From: Pseudomonas paraeruginosa PA7
GTDB lineage: Bacteria > Pseudomonadota > Gammaproteobacteria > Pseudomonadales > Pseudomonadaceae
Reading direction: 5' to 3'
Length of the DNA stretch: 64,000 nucleotides
NCBI RefSeq assembly: GCF_000017205.1
Contig: NC_009656.1
Coordinates: 6,502,501 to 6,566,500, forward strand
Shown: piece by piece, positions 1 through 9,603 of the stretch
Layout: each line of letters starts with the position of its first letter
How positions within the stretch are numbered: position 1 is the stretch's first letter
The notes under the pieces: generated by a model
What the model was told of the DNA's origin: nothing
Database searches by the model: none
The model's input: the letters and a program-made list of their open reading frames with translations, nothing else
Program-made: the position numbers and the translations under genes

Positions 1-1742
1 TCGGCCTGGCGCAACCGTTTGCGCAACTCGCCGGCGATGATCTTCAACACCTTGTCACCGGCCAGGTGGCCAAAATCATCGTTGATCCGCTTGAAGTGGT
101 CGATGTCCAGCACCGCCAGCAGCAGCTCGCCGCCGTCCCGGCGCCGGCGCGCCACTTCCTGCTCCAGGCGCTCGCTGAGCGCGGCACGGTTGGGCAGGCC
201 GGTCAGCGGGTCGGTCAGGGCCTTCTGTCGCTGGTCCTCCAGGTGGGTGTGGAATGCCTTGGCATCCTGCTCCATGCTGTTGACCCGTTCCATCAGCGCC
301 TGCAGGCGGCCGGAGACTTCCTGCTCGTGTTCGGCCTGTTCGCGCTGGTGTTCGTCCATGGAGGCGAGCAAGCCGTTGAGCCGGCTGTCCACCGCCAGCT
401 TGAGGCTGTCCAGGTCGGTCGCCTGCTGCACGCTGGCCTGGAGGCCGCTGACCTGCTCGCGCAGTGTCTGGTCGAAGCCGCGCGCGTTGTCCAGCACGCC
501 GGTGTAGCCGGCGTGGGCATCGCCCAGGTGGCCAAGGAAGCTTTCCAGGCGCTCGTTGAGCTGCCGCAGGTATTCCTCGAAGTCGCGCTGGCCGCTGTCG
601 GCCAGGGACAGCACCAGCACCGCCAGGTCGTCCAGCACCGGCACCAGTTCGTACCAGTTCAGGCTGCCGTCTATGCGTACCCGCAGCGCCTCGGCCTGGG
701 GCTGGTGGCTGCTCGGCAGGGACAGGCCGTCGAGCAGGCGCAGCAGGCTCGCCTCGATATGCGGCGCCACCGCGCTGTAGCCGGGTTCGGGCATCGGCGG
801 GGGCAGCGCGTAGGTCTCGTCGGCCGTCGCCTCGGCGAGGTTGTCCACAGGCTCGCCCGGCTCTTCCGGCTCGATGTCCAGCTCCTGCTCCACCGAGGGC
901 TCCCCGGGCGTTTCGCGGAAAACCAGGCCCCCTGGCAGGGGCAGGCTGTCCAGCCAGATCGGCCGCGGCTCTTCCAGCCGGATCTGGTTCGACTCGCCGC
1001 GCGCGGCCAGCGCGCCACGTCGCGCCGGAGGCGCCGCGGCGACGCTCTCCGGAGCTGTGGATAACCCTGCCGGGACGCTGGCCTCCACCTCGCCGCGCGG
1101 GCTACCGGCGCCGACCGGCAAAGGCTGAGCGACAGGCGCGGGCCCGGTGGTTGGCGCGACCGCCGACGCCATGGGTAGCGCTGGGTTCGCCCGCGCCACG
1201 GCGGTTTCCGCCTCCTTGCCGCCGAACAGGCGCTGCAGCAGACTCGGCCGGCTGTCGTCGCCGTCGCCGCCCTTGCGCTCGGCCAGGACCTGGCGCTGCA
1301 ACCGGCTCAGTTCGCCGAGCAGGATGGGTATCTCGCGCGACTGCCAGGCACGCTCCTCGATATCGCGGGCGAACTGCTTGAGCGGCTTGCGCAGCTCCCG
1401 CGGCAGGTCGAGGGCCAGCAGTTGCTGGGCAAGCTCGCCGAGGGCGTCGATGTTCTGCTGGGTGCGTTGCTGGCGACGTTGCTCGGAGTCGAGCACGGCC
1501 TTCTCCAGGCGGGGAATCAGGCCGGCCAGGCCGGCGTCCATGTCGTCGCGGCGGATGATCTCGCGCAGCTCCTTCATGCACAGGTCGACCGCCTTGTCGC
1601 TGCCTTCGGCCGCCAGGCTGCTGCGCACCAGGCCGCGACGCAGCAGGTCGATGCGCGCATCCCAGCGGCGCTGCAGGCGCTCCTGCTGCTCGATGTTCTC
1701 CAGGTACTTGTCTTTCCAGCGCTGGGCGTCGTCGCGACTCAT
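1..1742 (-). CDS. dgcH: GGDEF diguanylate cyclase, 3' end beyond window
   Basis: Reading the minus strand from the ATG at 1740-1742 gives an open frame that runs off the window edge after about 580 residues. The N-terminal ~500 residues are charged and helix-rich, with a proline-rich linker and no membrane segment that I can see. From about residue 508 the GGDEF fold begins ([12 protein letters not shown], then [18 protein letters not shown]), and the window stops just before the GG(D/E)EF loop. Such enzymes make c-di-GMP from two GTP. Whether the loop is intact cannot be seen here. Its ATG overlaps the stop of the upstream gene (ATGA), so the two are probably translationally coupled. Position and order match PA5487 (DgcH). 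Confidence 0.85.
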   Translation of the reverse strand, partial: MSRDDAQRWKDKYLENIEQQERLQRRWDARIDLLRRGLVRSSLAAEGSDKAVDLCMKELREIIRRDDMDAGLAGLIPRLEKAVLDSEQRRQQRTQQNIDALGELAQQLLALDLPRELRKPLKQFARDIEERAWQSREIPILLGELSRLQRQVLAERKGGDGDDSRPSLLQRLFGGKEAETAVARANPALPMASAVAPTTGPAPVAQPLPVGAGSPRGEVEASVPAGLSTAPESVAAAPPARRGALAARGESNQIRLEEPRPIWLDSLPLPGGLVFRETPGEPSVEQELDIEPEEPGEPVDNLAEATADETYALPPPMPEPGYSAVAPHIEASLLRLLDGLSLPSSHQPQAEALRVRIDGSLNWYELVPVLDDLAVLVLSLADSGQRDFEEYLRQLNERLESFLGHLGDAHAGYTGVLDNARGFDQTLREQVSGLQASVQQATDLDSLKLAVDSRLNGLLASMDEHQREQAEHEQEVSGRLQALMERVNSMEQDAKAFHTHLEDQRQKALTDPLTGLPNRAALSERLEQEVARRRRDGGELLLAVLDIDHFKRINDDFGHLAGDKVLKIIAGELRKRLRQA

Positions 1743-2617
1743 GAAGCGCTCCCGGCGCTGTCGCTCACGACCAGGGCCCTGTCGCGCAGGTTGTCCGGCA
1801 GACGGATCTCGACCGACACCGGCAGGTGGTCGGAGATCGGCTGGTCGAGCACATCGACCCGCTCCAGCGCGAGGTCGGAACTGAGCAGGATGTGGTCGAG
1901 GTTGCGTTGCGGCCGCCAGCTGGGGAAGGTCGCCTCGACCTGCGGCGCCATCAGGCCGAGATCGCGCAGCGGCGAGTTTTCCAGGAGATCGACGGCATGG
2001 GTGTTCATGTCGCCCATCAGCACCTGGTGGCGGTAGTCGCCGATCAGCTCGCGAATGTAGGCGAGCTGGCGGGTGCGGGTGCGGGCGCCGAGGGCCAGGT
2101 GCATCATCACCACCACCAGCGCGTCGGGCCCGTCGCCGAAACGCACGAAGATCGCGCCGCGCCCCGGCGGGCCGGGCAAGGGGTGGTCTTCCAGCAGGCT
2201 CGGCCGCCAGCGGCTGAGCAGGCCGTTGCTGTGCTGGGCGATGCGCCCGAGGTTGCGGTTGAGCTGCTGGTACCAGTAGGGGAAGGCGCCGAGCTGGGCC
2301 AGGTGCTCGACCTGGTTGACGTAGCCGGAACGCAGGCTGCCGCCGTCGGCTTCCTGGAGGGCGACCAGGTCGTAGTCGGCGAGCAGCTCGCCGATACGCT
2401 TGAGGTTGGTCGCGCGGCCCGCGTGGGGCAGCAGGTGCTGCCAGCCGCGGGTCAGGTAGTGGCGGTAGCGCTCGGTGCTGATGCCGACCTGGATATTGAA
2501 GCTCAGCAGGCGCAGACGGCCGTCGCCGGGCAACTCCCGCGAGTCGTCACAGGAGGGGTTCACTCGCGGGTCGCAGCTGCCTGCGACCCGAGGTTCACGC
2601 TGCCAGCGGCGCAACAT
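1739..2617 (-). CDS. Endonuclease/exonuclease/phosphatase (EEP) family protein
   Basis: The 292-residue protein carries the EEP-fold signature residues in order: Asn41 (SFNIQVG), Glu89 (LQEAD), His173, Asp203/Asn205 (GDMNTH) and Asp263/His264 (SDHLPV). These form the Mg-dependent phosphodiesterase site shared by exonuclease III, DNase I and inositol phosphatases. The substrate cannot be told from sequence. There is no convincing signal peptide. It starts 15 bases after dsbA ends and its stop overlaps the diguanylate cyclase start, which suggests a dsbA-EEP-GGDEF operon. The start ATG at 2617 has an AAGG about nine bases upstream. Confidence 0.85.
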   Translation of the reverse strand: MLRRWQREPRVAGSCDPRVNPSCDDSRELPGDGRLRLLSFNIQVGISTERYRHYLTRGWQHLLPHAGRATNLKRIGELLADYDLVALQEADGGSLRSGYVNQVEHLAQLGAFPYWYQQLNRNLGRIAQHSNGLLSRWRPSLLEDHPLPGPPGRGAIFVRFGDGPDALVVVMMHLALGARTRTRQLAYIRELIGDYRHQVLMGDMNTHAVDLLENSPLRDLGLMAPQVEATFPSWRPQRNLDHILLSSDLALERVDVLDQPISDHLPVSVEIRLPDNLRDRALVVSDSAGSAS

Positions 2618-2632
2618 GCCGGATCACCTTGC

Positions 2633-3268
2633 TTACTTCTTGGCCGCTGCGCGCTCTTTCTCGATCAGGTAGTCGGCCAGCTTGAGGGTTTCCTCCGGAC
2701 CACCGGCGGAGCCGATGTCGAAGCGGTACTTGCCATTGACCACCATGGTCGGTACGCCGGTGACCTGGTAGGCCATCGCCAGCTTCTTGGCCTTTTCCAT
2801 CTGGCCCTTGATGGCGAAGGAATTATAGGTGCTCAGGAACTTCTCCTTGTCCACGCCCTTGGCGGCCAGGAAGTCGGCCATTTCTTCCGGGGTGGCGAGC
2901 TTCTTGTGCTCCTTGTGGATCGCCTCGAACACGGCATTGTGCACGTCATGCTCGACGCCCATGCTTTCCAGGGTCAGGAACATCTGCCCATGGACGTTCC
3001 AGATACCGCCGAACAGGGCAGGCAGGCGGACGAAATGCACGTCGGCCGGCAGCTTCTCGCTCCATGGCACGATGGTCGGCTCGAACGCATAGCAATGCGG
3101 GCAGCCGTACCAGAACAGCTCCACCACTTCGATCTTGCCGGGCTGCGACACCGGCACCGGGCTGCTGAGTTCGGTGTATTCCTTGCCGGCGGTATATTCG
3201 TCGGCCTGGGCAGTCATGCCGAACAGGCTGACCATGGCCAGCATGGCGCTGAGAATCAGGTTACGCAT
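2633..3268 (-). CDS. dsbA: Periplasmic thiol:disulfide oxidoreductase DsbA
   Basis: This 211-residue protein has an N-terminal signal peptide (likely cleaved after the AQA at about residue 22). A thioredoxin-like fold follows, with the DsbA active site Cys56-Pro-His-Cys59 and a cis-proline loop (GVPTMVV). DsbA oxidises cysteine pairs of exported proteins and passes electrons to DsbB. Length and motif are typical. The start at 3268 has a good AGGAGTG ribosome binding site. It precedes the EEP-family gene by 15 bases on the same strand, so it is probably the first gene of that operon. Confidence 0.95.
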   Translation of the reverse strand: MRNLILSAMLAMVSLFGMTAQADEYTAGKEYTELSSPVPVSQPGKIEVVELFWYGCPHCYAFEPTIVPWSEKLPADVHFVRLPALFGGIWNVHGQMFLTLESMGVEHDVHNAVFEAIHKEHKKLATPEEMADFLAAKGVDKEKFLSTYNSFAIKGQMEKAKKLAMAYQVTGVPTMVVNGKYRFDIGSAGGPEETLKLADYLIEKERAAAKK

Positions 3269-3362
3269 CGTTCACTCCTAGGCGAGGTCTGTGCCGCTCT
3301 CCGGCCGGGTTTCGACCCGGACGACCGGTAACGGGTTCCGGCATTGTAGCGATGGCGGATGC

Positions 3363-3391
3363 AAAAAAGGGCAGCCGAGGCCACCCTTTTT
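3363..3391 (-). terminator. Rho-independent terminator after cytochrome c4 gene
   Basis: A GC-rich hairpin (GGG...GGC/GCC...CCC) is flanked by runs of A and T, so it could end transcription on either strand. It sits between the cytochrome c4 gene and dsbA. On the minus strand it would terminate the cytochrome transcript. Confidence 0.7.
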
Positions 3392-3423
3392 CATACATCT
3401 TTTTTTGCCAGGCTACGCAGCGA

Positions 3424-4029
3424 TCAGTGCAGACCCTGGATGTAGCTGGAAATCGCGGCGATGTCCTTGTTCGACAGCTTGGCGGCGATGGACTGCATGA
3501 TCTTGGTGTCGCCGTCGTTGGTACGGGTGCCTTCGCGGAAGTCGGTCAGTTGCTTGGCCACGTAGGTCGCGTGCTGGCCGCCCAGGTGCGGGAAGCCGGC
3601 GGTGGCGATGCCGACGCCGCTCGGGGAATGGCAGCCGGTGCAGGCCGGCATGCCCTCGGCGATCTTGCCGCCGCGGAACAGCGCTTCACCCTGGGCCACC
3701 AGGTTCGGATCGGCCATGCCCACGCTCATCTTCTGGCTGGCGAAGTAGGCGGCGATGTCGGCCAGGTCCTGGTCGCTGAGGTTGGTCAGCAGGCCGGTCA
3801 TTTCCAGCACGGTACGCTTGCCGTCCTTGATGTCATGCATCTGCTTGAGCAGGTAACGCTCGCCCTGGCCGGCCAGTTTCGGGAAGTTCGGCGCCGGGCT
3901 GTTGCCATCCGCACCGTGGCAGGCGCCGCATACCGCGGCTTTGGCCTGGCCCGCGGCGGCATCGCCAGCGGCATGGGCAAGGCCGGTCAGACCCAGGGTC
4001 AACAGCAGACTCACGAGAAGTTTGTTCAT
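3424..4029 (-). CDS. cc4: Dihaem cytochrome c4
   Basis: The 201-residue precursor has a signal peptide ending near ALA/HAA (residues 1-20) and two haem c sites: Cys34-x-x-Cys37-His38 (CGACH) and Cys130-x-x-Cys133-His134 (CTGCH). Distal Met candidates are Met77 and the Met of TKIMQS near the C-terminus. The internal duplication of two class I cytochrome folds is typical of c4, a periplasmic electron carrier to terminal oxidases. It is followed on the minus strand by a terminator and preceded by a second cytochrome gene 45 bases upstream, so the two may be co-transcribed. Confidence 0.93.
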   Translation of the reverse strand: MNKLLVSLLLTLGLTGLAHAAGDAAAGQAKAAVCGACHGADGNSPAPNFPKLAGQGERYLLKQMHDIKDGKRTVLEMTGLLTNLSDQDLADIAAYFASQKMSVGMADPNLVAQGEALFRGGKIAEGMPACTGCHSPSGVGIATAGFPHLGGQHATYVAKQLTDFREGTRTNDGDTKIMQSIAAKLSNKDIAAISSYIQGLH

Positions 4030-4074
4030 CAGCTAATCCAATTACGGCTAAGGGTGAAAGATAGTGGGCTTCGG

Positions 4075-4368
4075 CTACTTCTTCACCATCCACTGGATGG
4101 TTGCCTGGTAGTCTTCGGCACTGCAGTCGGTGCACAGGCCGCGCGGCGGCATGGCGTTGAATCCGTTGGTCACATGCTGGACCAGGGTCGGCATGCCCTT
4201 GGCCAGCCGCGGCTCCCAGGCGGCATGGTCGCCCTTTTTCGGCGCCGTCGGCAGCTGGCCGTCGTGACACGCGCCACAGGTCCGGTTGAACACTGCTTCC
4301 GGGTCCTGCGCCGCCTGCGCCGTAACGGCCGCCGCAACGACTGTCGCTGCGAGCAGCAGTTTCTTCAT
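4075..4368 (-). CDS. Cytochrome c5-type monohaem protein
   Basis: This is a 97-residue periplasmic cytochrome with signal peptide (residues 1-20), one haem site Cys31-x-x-Cys34-His35 (CGACHDG), distal Met73 in NAMPPRG, and a second CxxC (Cys79/Cys82, LCTDC), as in the c5 family. The frame stays open further upstream, but the ATG at 4368 has GAGGA six bases before it and is followed at once by a signal peptide, which fixes the start. It lies directly upstream of the c4 gene on the same strand and likely feeds the same respiratory branch. It corresponds to PA5491. Confidence 0.9.
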   Translation of the reverse strand: MKKLLLAATVVAAAVTAQAAQDPEAVFNRTCGACHDGQLPTAPKKGDHAAWEPRLAKGMPTLVQHVTNGFNAMPPRGLCTDCSAEDYQATIQWMVKK

Positions 4369-4477
4369 GATCGTCCTCATCAGGGGGAACGCCCGCGTTC
4401 TACCGCGCGGAAAAATGCTCTGTCCGTTCCCGCGCGCGCTCGACCCTGGGGGATAAAGCGCACACAAAATCCGCGGC

Positions 4478-4506
4478 ATTATATACTTCCGATACCGAAA
4501 CGGAAA
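4478..4506 (-). promoter_or_regulatory. Candidate sigma-70 promoter for the cytochrome genes
   Basis: On the minus strand a perfect TATAAT (4478-4483) follows TTTCCG (4501-4506) with a 17-base spacer. Transcription would start near 4470, about 100 bases before the cytochrome c5-type start. The -35 element is weak, so this is a pattern match only. Confidence 0.45.
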
Positions 4507-4552
4507 CGAAACAGCCCCCCGCGACACCGAGTCGCACCCCTGTGGATAACCC

Positions 4553-5200
4553 ATGTCAGAGAAGAACCCCATCGTCGGCCTGTGCCAGAAGGCCAGCTTT
4601 CTCATCAGCGCCGCCCAGGTCGACCAGTGCCCACCCGACGAGGGCCTGGAAGTCGCTTTCGCCGGACGCTCCAACGCCGGCAAGTCGAGCGCGCTGAACA
4701 CCCTCACCCACGCCAACCTGGCACGTACCTCGAAGACCCCCGGCCGCACCCAGTTGCTCAACTTCTTCAGCCTGGACGAGTCGCGGCGGCTGGTCGACCT
4801 GCCCGGCTACGGCTACGCCAAGGTGCCGATCCCGCTCAAGCAGCACTGGCAACGCCATCTGGAAGCCTATCTGAGCAGCCGCGAAAGCCTGGCCGGGGTG
4901 TTCCTGATGATGGACATCCGCCATCCGCTGACCGACTTCGACCGCCTCATGCTGGACTGGGCCCAGGCCAGCCAGTTGCCGATCCATGTGCTGATGACCA
5001 AGGCCGACAAGCTGGCCTTCGGCGCGGCGAAGAACGCCCTGCTCAAGGTGCGCCGCGAAGTCCAGCAGGGCTGGGGCGATGTCGCCAGCCTGCAGCTGTT
5101 CTCCGCGCCCAAGCGCCAGGGTGTCGACGAGGCGCAAATGGTCTTGGCGCAATGGCTGGGCTTGCTGGACGAGGACGAAGAGCCGGTCGGGGAAGCCTGA
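4553..5200 (+). CDS. engB: Ribosome biogenesis GTPase EngB (YihA/YsxC)
   Basis: The 215-residue TRAFAC GTPase shows G1 GRSNAGKS (38-45), G3 DLPG (82-85), G4 TKAD (149-152) and G5 SAPK near the C-terminus. EngB binds GTP and is needed for assembly of the large ribosomal subunit. It is divergent from the cytochrome operon and followed by ersA and polA on the other strand, the same arrangement as engB-spf-polA in enterobacteria. A strict DnaA box (4541-4549) lies only three bases before the ATG, where a ribosome binding site would normally be, and no good Shine-Dalgarno is visible. Confidence 0.95.
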   Translation: MSEKNPIVGLCQKASFLISAAQVDQCPPDEGLEVAFAGRSNAGKSSALNTLTHANLARTSKTPGRTQLLNFFSLDESRRLVDLPGYGYAKVPIPLKQHWQRHLEAYLSSRESLAGVFLMMDIRHPLTDFDRLMLDWAQASQLPIHVLMTKADKLAFGAAKNALLKVRREVQQGWGDVASLQLFSAPKRQGVDEAQMVLAQWLGLLDEDEEPVGEA

Positions 5201-5209
5201 ATTCCAGGC

Positions 5210-5341
5210 AAAAAAAACCCCGAGCTTCGTATGGGGAGGGGGAAGTTCGGGGTTCAAGTCCGGACCGCTAGGGCGGGGTCCAGGAATCTGCCAACACTAA
5301 ACACTGCAAAGGAGCATCGAAGGGCTCAATCAGCCATTCGT
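5210..5341 (-). ncRNA. ersA: Small regulatory RNA ErsA (Spot 42-position sRNA)
   Basis: Between engB and polA the minus strand carries an envelope-stress-type promoter, a start near 5341, and a strong intrinsic terminator. The terminator stem is 5218-5228 with 5242-5252, followed by eight Ts at 5217-5210. The product would be about 132 nt. Position, strand, size and promoter type all match ErsA, an Hfq-dependent sRNA of P. aeruginosa known to act on mRNAs such as algC. The 5' part is single-stranded and A/C-rich enough to pair with targets. No ORF with a ribosome binding site is seen inside. Confidence 0.88.
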
Positions 5342-5345
5342 GTGT

Positions 5346-5373
5346 TCTGACTGTCGGCAAAACGGGAAAGTTC
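5346..5373 (-). promoter_or_regulatory. Sigma-22 (AlgU/AlgT) promoter of ersA
   Basis: The minus strand reads GAACTT (5373-5368), 17 bases, then TCAGA (5350-5346), close to the AlgU/RpoE consensus GAACTT-N16/17-TCTRA. It is placed about five bases before the inferred ersA start. Confidence 0.8.
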
Positions 5374-5463
5374 AGCGCGCCGCGAAAAACTTTTCCACGG
5401 CATCCACCCCAGGCACTCCGGACCTGCTCGCAAGGCCCGCCATACGGGCCCCGCAACCGTTCA

Positions 5464-8205
5464 TCAGTGGGCTTCGTCCCAGTTCGAACCGATGCCCGCC
5501 TCGACCACCAGCGGTACGTCCAGGGACGCCGCCCCGCTCATCAGCGGGCGAATCCCCTCGCGCACCTGCTCGACCAGGTCCTCGCGTACCTCCAGCACCA
5601 GTTCGTCGTGCACCTGGAGGATTACCCGGGCATCCAGGCCGCTTTCCCGCAGCCAGTTATCCACAGCGACCATGGCGCGCTTCATGATGTCCGCCGCAGT
5701 GCCCTGCATCGGCGCGTTGATCGCCGTCCGCTCCGCGGCCTTGCGCATGGCGCCGTTCTTCGAATGGATTTCCGGCAGGTACAGGCGGCGGCCGAACAGG
5801 GTCTCGACGAAGCCCTGCTCGGCGGCCTGCGCGCGGGTCCGCTCCATGTACGCCAGCACCCCGGGGTAGCGGGCGAAGTAGCGATCGATGTAGGCCTGGG
5901 CTTCCTTGCGCTCGACGCCGATCTGCTTGGCCAGGCCGAAGGCGCTCATGCCGTAGATCAGCCCGAAGTTGATCGCCTTGGCGCTGCGTCGCTGGTCGCC
6001 GCTGACGTCTTCCAGCGGCACGCCGAAGACTTCCGCCGCGGTGGCGCGGTGTACGTCCAGATCGTGGCGGAAGGCGTCCAGCAGGCCTTCGTCCTTGGCC
6101 AGGTGGGCCATGATCCGCAGTTCGATCTGCGAGTAGTCGGCCGCCAGCAGCTTGTAGCCCTGCGGCGCGATGAACGCCTGGCGGATGCGCCGGCCCTCGG
6201 CGGTGCGGATCGGGATGTTCTGCAGGTTCGGATCGCTCGACGACAACCGCCCGGTAGCCGCCACCGCCTGATGGTAGGAGGTATGGATGCGCCCGGTGCG
6301 CGGGTTGATCTGCTCCGGCAGGCGGTCGGTGTAGGTACTCTTGAGCTTGCTCATGGAGCGGTACTGCATGATCACCTTGGGCAGCTCGAAGTCCTGCTCG
6401 GCCAGTTCGGCGAGCACCGCCTCGGCGGTGGACGGCTGGCCGGTAGCGGTCTTGCTCAGCACCGGCAGGCCGAGCTTGTCGTAGAGGATCGCGCCAAGCT
6501 GCTTGGGCGAGCCGAGGTTGAACTCCTGCCCGGCCAGGTCATAGGCCTGGCGCTCCAGGGCGACCATCTTCTCGCCCAGCTCGCGGCTCTGGATGCCCAG
6601 CAGGTTGGCGTCGACCAGCGCGCCGTTGCGCTCGATCCGCGCCAGCACCGGCACCAGCGGCATCTCGATATCGGTCAGGACCCGGGCCAGGGAAGGAATG
6701 GCTTCCAGCTTCTGCCACAGGGCCTGGTGCAGGCGCAGGGTGACGTCGGCGTCCTCCGCGGCGTAGGGCCCGGCCTGTTCGATGGCGATCTGGTCGAAGG
6801 TCAGTTGCTTGGCGCCCTTGCCGGCGATGTCCTCGAAACGGATGGTGCTGTGGCCGAGGTACTTCAGGGCCAGGCTGTCCATGTCGTGGCGGGTGGCGGT
6901 GGAGTCCAGCACATAGGACTCGAGCATGGTGTCGTAGGCCACGCCCTGCATCGCGATGGGCGTGCTGGCATTGGCCAGGACATTGATGTCGTACTTGGCG
7001 TGCTGGCCGACCTTGAGCTTCTGCGGATCCTCCAGCAGCGGTTTCAACGCGCGCAGCACCGCGTCACGCTCCAGCTGGTCGGGAACACCCATGTAGCTGT
7101 GGGCCAGCGGCACGTAGGCGGCCTCGCCCTCCTTCACCGCGAAGGATACGCCGACCACCTGCGCCTGCTGGGCGTCGATGCTGGTGGTCTCGGTATCGAA
7201 GGCGATCAGCTCGGCCTGCTCGAGCTTCTTCAGCCAGGCGTCGAAACCGGCCTGGTCGAGCACCACGTCGTAGTCGACCTCGGCCTGGATCGGCGTCTCC
7301 GCCTCACCGCTCTCGCCGGCCTCCTTGGCCTCGCGCAGCAGGTCATCGAGCCAGTTCTTGAATTCCAGCTCGCGGTACAGGGCGATCAGCGCTTCGCGCT
7401 GCGGTTCGCCGGGATACAGCTGGTCGAGCTGCACGTCGAGTTCGACATCGGTCTTGATGGTCGCCAACTGGTAGGAAAGGAACGCCTGCTCGCGGTTCTC
7501 CTCCAGTTTCGCCGGCAGGCCCTTGGCGCCGCGGATCGGCAGTTCGGGTACCTTGTCCAGGCTCGCGTAGAGCACCTCCAGCCCGCCGCCGACGCCGGTC
7601 AGCAGGCCCAGCGCGGTCTTTTCGCCGACCCCGGGGACGCCGGGAATGTTATCGACCTTGTCGCCCATCAGGGCGAGGAAGTCGATGATCAGCTCGGGAC
7701 CGACGCCGAATTTCTCTTTCACGCCATCCACGTCGAGGCGGCTACCGGTCATGGTGTTGACCAGCGTAATGTGCCCGTCGACCAGTTGCGCCATGTCCTT
7801 GTCGCCGGTGGAGATCACCACCGGGCGGTCGGCCGCGGCACTGCTGCGCGCCAGGGTGCCGATCACGTCGTCGGCCTCGACCCCTTCCACGCACAGCAGC
7901 GGCAGGCCGAGGGCGCGGACGCTGGCATGCAGCGGCTCGACCTGGACCCGCAGGTCGTCGGGCATCGATGGCCGGTTGGCCTTGTACTCGGCGAACAGTT
8001 CGTCGCGGAAGGTCGGGCCCTTGGCGTCGAAGACCACCGCGAACGGGCTGTCCGGATACTGCTTGCGCAGGCTCAGGAGCATGTTCAGCACGCCCTTCAC
8101 CGCGCCGGTGGGCTTGCCGGTCGAGGTGGTCAGCGGCGGCAGGGCATGGAAGGCGCGGTACAGGTACGAGGAACCGTCCACCAGGACGAGGGGCGCTTGG
8201 CTCAT
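5464..8205 (-). CDS. polA: DNA polymerase I
   Basis: The 913-residue protein starts [24 protein letters not shown], which is the conserved PolA N-terminus. A further in-frame start 12 bases upstream (8217) is less likely. Domains in order are the 5'-3' flap nuclease (1 to ~290), a DEDD 3'-5' exonuclease with the first catalytic D-x-E kept ([12 protein letters not shown]), so proofreading looks active, and the family A polymerase with [18 protein letters not shown] and [10 protein letters not shown]. It fills gaps in repair and removes Okazaki primers. A strict DnaA box lies inside the 3' end at 5657. Confidence 0.97.
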   Translation of the reverse strand: MSQAPLVLVDGSSYLYRAFHALPPLTTSTGKPTGAVKGVLNMLLSLRKQYPDSPFAVVFDAKGPTFRDELFAEYKANRPSMPDDLRVQVEPLHASVRALGLPLLCVEGVEADDVIGTLARSSAAADRPVVISTGDKDMAQLVDGHITLVNTMTGSRLDVDGVKEKFGVGPELIIDFLALMGDKVDNIPGVPGVGEKTALGLLTGVGGGLEVLYASLDKVPELPIRGAKGLPAKLEENREQAFLSYQLATIKTDVELDVQLDQLYPGEPQREALIALYRELEFKNWLDDLLREAKEAGESGEAETPIQAEVDYDVVLDQAGFDAWLKKLEQAELIAFDTETTSIDAQQAQVVGVSFAVKEGEAAYVPLAHSYMGVPDQLERDAVLRALKPLLEDPQKLKVGQHAKYDINVLANASTPIAMQGVAYDTMLESYVLDSTATRHDMDSLALKYLGHSTIRFEDIAGKGAKQLTFDQIAIEQAGPYAAEDADVTLRLHQALWQKLEAIPSLARVLTDIEMPLVPVLARIERNGALVDANLLGIQSRELGEKMVALERQAYDLAGQEFNLGSPKQLGAILYDKLGLPVLSKTATGQPSTAEAVLAELAEQDFELPKVIMQYRSMSKLKSTYTDRLPEQINPRTGRIHTSYHQAVAATGRLSSSDPNLQNIPIRTAEGRRIRQAFIAPQGYKLLAADYSQIELRIMAHLAKDEGLLDAFRHDLDVHRATAAEVFGVPLEDVSGDQRRSAKAINFGLIYGMSAFGLAKQIGVERKEAQAYIDRYFARYPGVLAYMERTRAQAAEQGFVETLFGRRLYLPEIHSKNGAMRKAAERTAINAPMQGTAADIMKRAMVAVDNWLRESGLDARVILQVHDELVLEVREDLVEQVREGIRPLMSGAASLDVPLVVEAGIGSNWDEAH

Positions 8206-8282
8206 GAGGGGAATCAACCTTTTCCGGAGACCAGGGCGTGTAGAATGAACCCTGGACGATTCGATAAAGGAGCAAGGTTACC

Positions 8283-8573
8283 ATGCGTACGCTGAACCGC
8301 TTGATGCTCGCCGGACTGCTGGCGCTCGCCCCGCTCGTCGCGCTGGCGGCGGACGACGACGCGCCCTCCGGCGAGCCCGACGTAACCATCCGCCAGGAGG
8401 GCGACAAGACCATCCAGGAATACCGCGTGAATGGTTTCCTCTACGCCATCAAGGTGGTTCCCAAGCATGGCAAACCCTATTTCCTGGTCCGCGCCGACGG
8501 CAGCGATGGCAACTTCATCCGCTCCGACCAGCCGGACAAGCTGATTCCACAATGGGAGATCTTCAGCTGGTGA
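8283..8573 (+). CDS. DUF2782 small exported protein
   Basis: This 96-residue protein has a cleavable signal peptide (LALAPLVALAA, residues 1-22) and a compact beta-rich domain (TIRQEGDKTIQEYRVNGFLYAIKVVPKHGKPYFL), typical of the DUF2782 family found beside polA/thrB in pseudomonads. Function is unknown; periplasmic location is inferred. An AAGGAG ribosome binding site precedes the ATG. It lies 33 bases before thrB on the same strand and is probably co-transcribed. Confidence 0.85.
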   Translation: MRTLNRLMLAGLLALAPLVALAADDDAPSGEPDVTIRQEGDKTIQEYRVNGFLYAIKVVPKHGKPYFLVRADGSDGNFIRSDQPDKLIPQWEIFSW

Positions 8574-8606
8574 TGTGCACTTCCAACCTGGCGAGGCCGC
8601 GCTGAC

Positions 8607-9557
8607 ATGTCGGTGTTCACCCCACTCGAACGTCCGACCTTGGAAGCCTTCCTCGCTCCCTACGAGCTGGGCCGCCTGCGGGACTTCCGCGGCATCGCCG
8701 AGGGTTCCGAGAACAGCAATTTCTTCGTCAGCCTGGAGCGCGGCGAGTTCGTCCTGACCCTGGTCGAGCGCGGCCCGGTGCAGGACCTGCCGTTCTTCAT
8801 CGAACTGCTCGACGTGCTCCACGAGGACGGCCTACCGGTACCCTACGCCCTGCGCACCCGCGACGGCGAGGCCCTGCGCCGCCTCGAAGGCAAGCCGGCG
8901 CTGCTGCAGCCGCGCCTGGCCGGCCGCCACGAACGGCAGCCGAACGCCCATCACTGTCAGGAGGTCGGCGACCTGCTCGGCCACCTGCACGCCGCCACCC
9001 GCGAACGCATCATCGAGCGCCCCAGCGATCGCGGCCTGGCCTGGATGCTGGAGCAAGGCGCAAGCCTCGCCCCGCGCCTGGCGGAACCCGCCCAGGCCCT
9101 GCTCGCCCCGGCCCTGGCGGAAATCGCCGCGCTGCATGCCGAACGTCCGGCGCTGCCGCGCGCCAACCTGCACGCCGACCTGTTCCGCGACAACGTGCTG
9201 TTCGACGGCCCGCACCTGACCGGCCTGATCGACTTCTACAACGCCTGCTCCGGCTGGATGCTCTACGACCTGGCGATCGCTCTCAACGACTGGTGCTCCA
9301 CCGCCGACGGCAGCCTGGACCCGGCCCGCGCCCGCGCCCTGCTCGCCGCCTACGCCAACCGCCGGCCGTTCACCGCGCTGGAAGCCGAGCACTGGCCGAC
9401 CCTGCTGCGGGTCGCCTGCGTGCGTTTCTGGCTGTCGCGGCTGATCGCTGCCGAGGCGTTCGCCGGGCAGGACGTGCTGATCCATGATCCGACGGAATTC
9501 CAGATGCGTCTGGCACAACGGCAGAAGGTGGAGATTCATTTGCCGTTTGCGTTGTAG
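8607..9557 (+). CDS. thrB: Homoserine kinase (aminoglycoside-phosphotransferase fold)
   Basis: At 316 residues this is the ThrB type found in pseudomonads, built on the APH/choline-kinase fold rather than the GHMP fold of E. coli ThrB. The catalytic loop is His189-Ala-Asp191-x4-Asn196 (NLHADLFRDNVLF) and the metal-binding Asp209 is in GLIDFYN. It phosphorylates L-homoserine for threonine synthesis. The gene ends 47 bases before the tandem-repeat block begins. Confidence 0.93.
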   Translation: MSVFTPLERPTLEAFLAPYELGRLRDFRGIAEGSENSNFFVSLERGEFVLTLVERGPVQDLPFFIELLDVLHEDGLPVPYALRTRDGEALRRLEGKPALLQPRLAGRHERQPNAHHCQEVGDLLGHLHAATRERIIERPSDRGLAWMLEQGASLAPRLAEPAQALLAPALAEIAALHAERPALPRANLHADLFRDNVLFDGPHLTGLIDFYNACSGWMLYDLAIALNDWCSTADGSLDPARARALLAAYANRRPFTALEAEHWPTLLRVACVRFWLSRLIAAEAFAGQDVLIHDPTEFQMRLAQRQKVEIHLPFAL

Positions 9558-9603
9558 GACGGCAGCGGGGGAGCGTGCTGCACTCCCTCGCCCGCCTTTC
9601 GAA

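Noticed and set aside
5467-8295. A 942-codon open frame opposite polA
   Set aside because: Antisense shadow caused by GC-rich third codon positions; polA on the other strand matches its family end to end.
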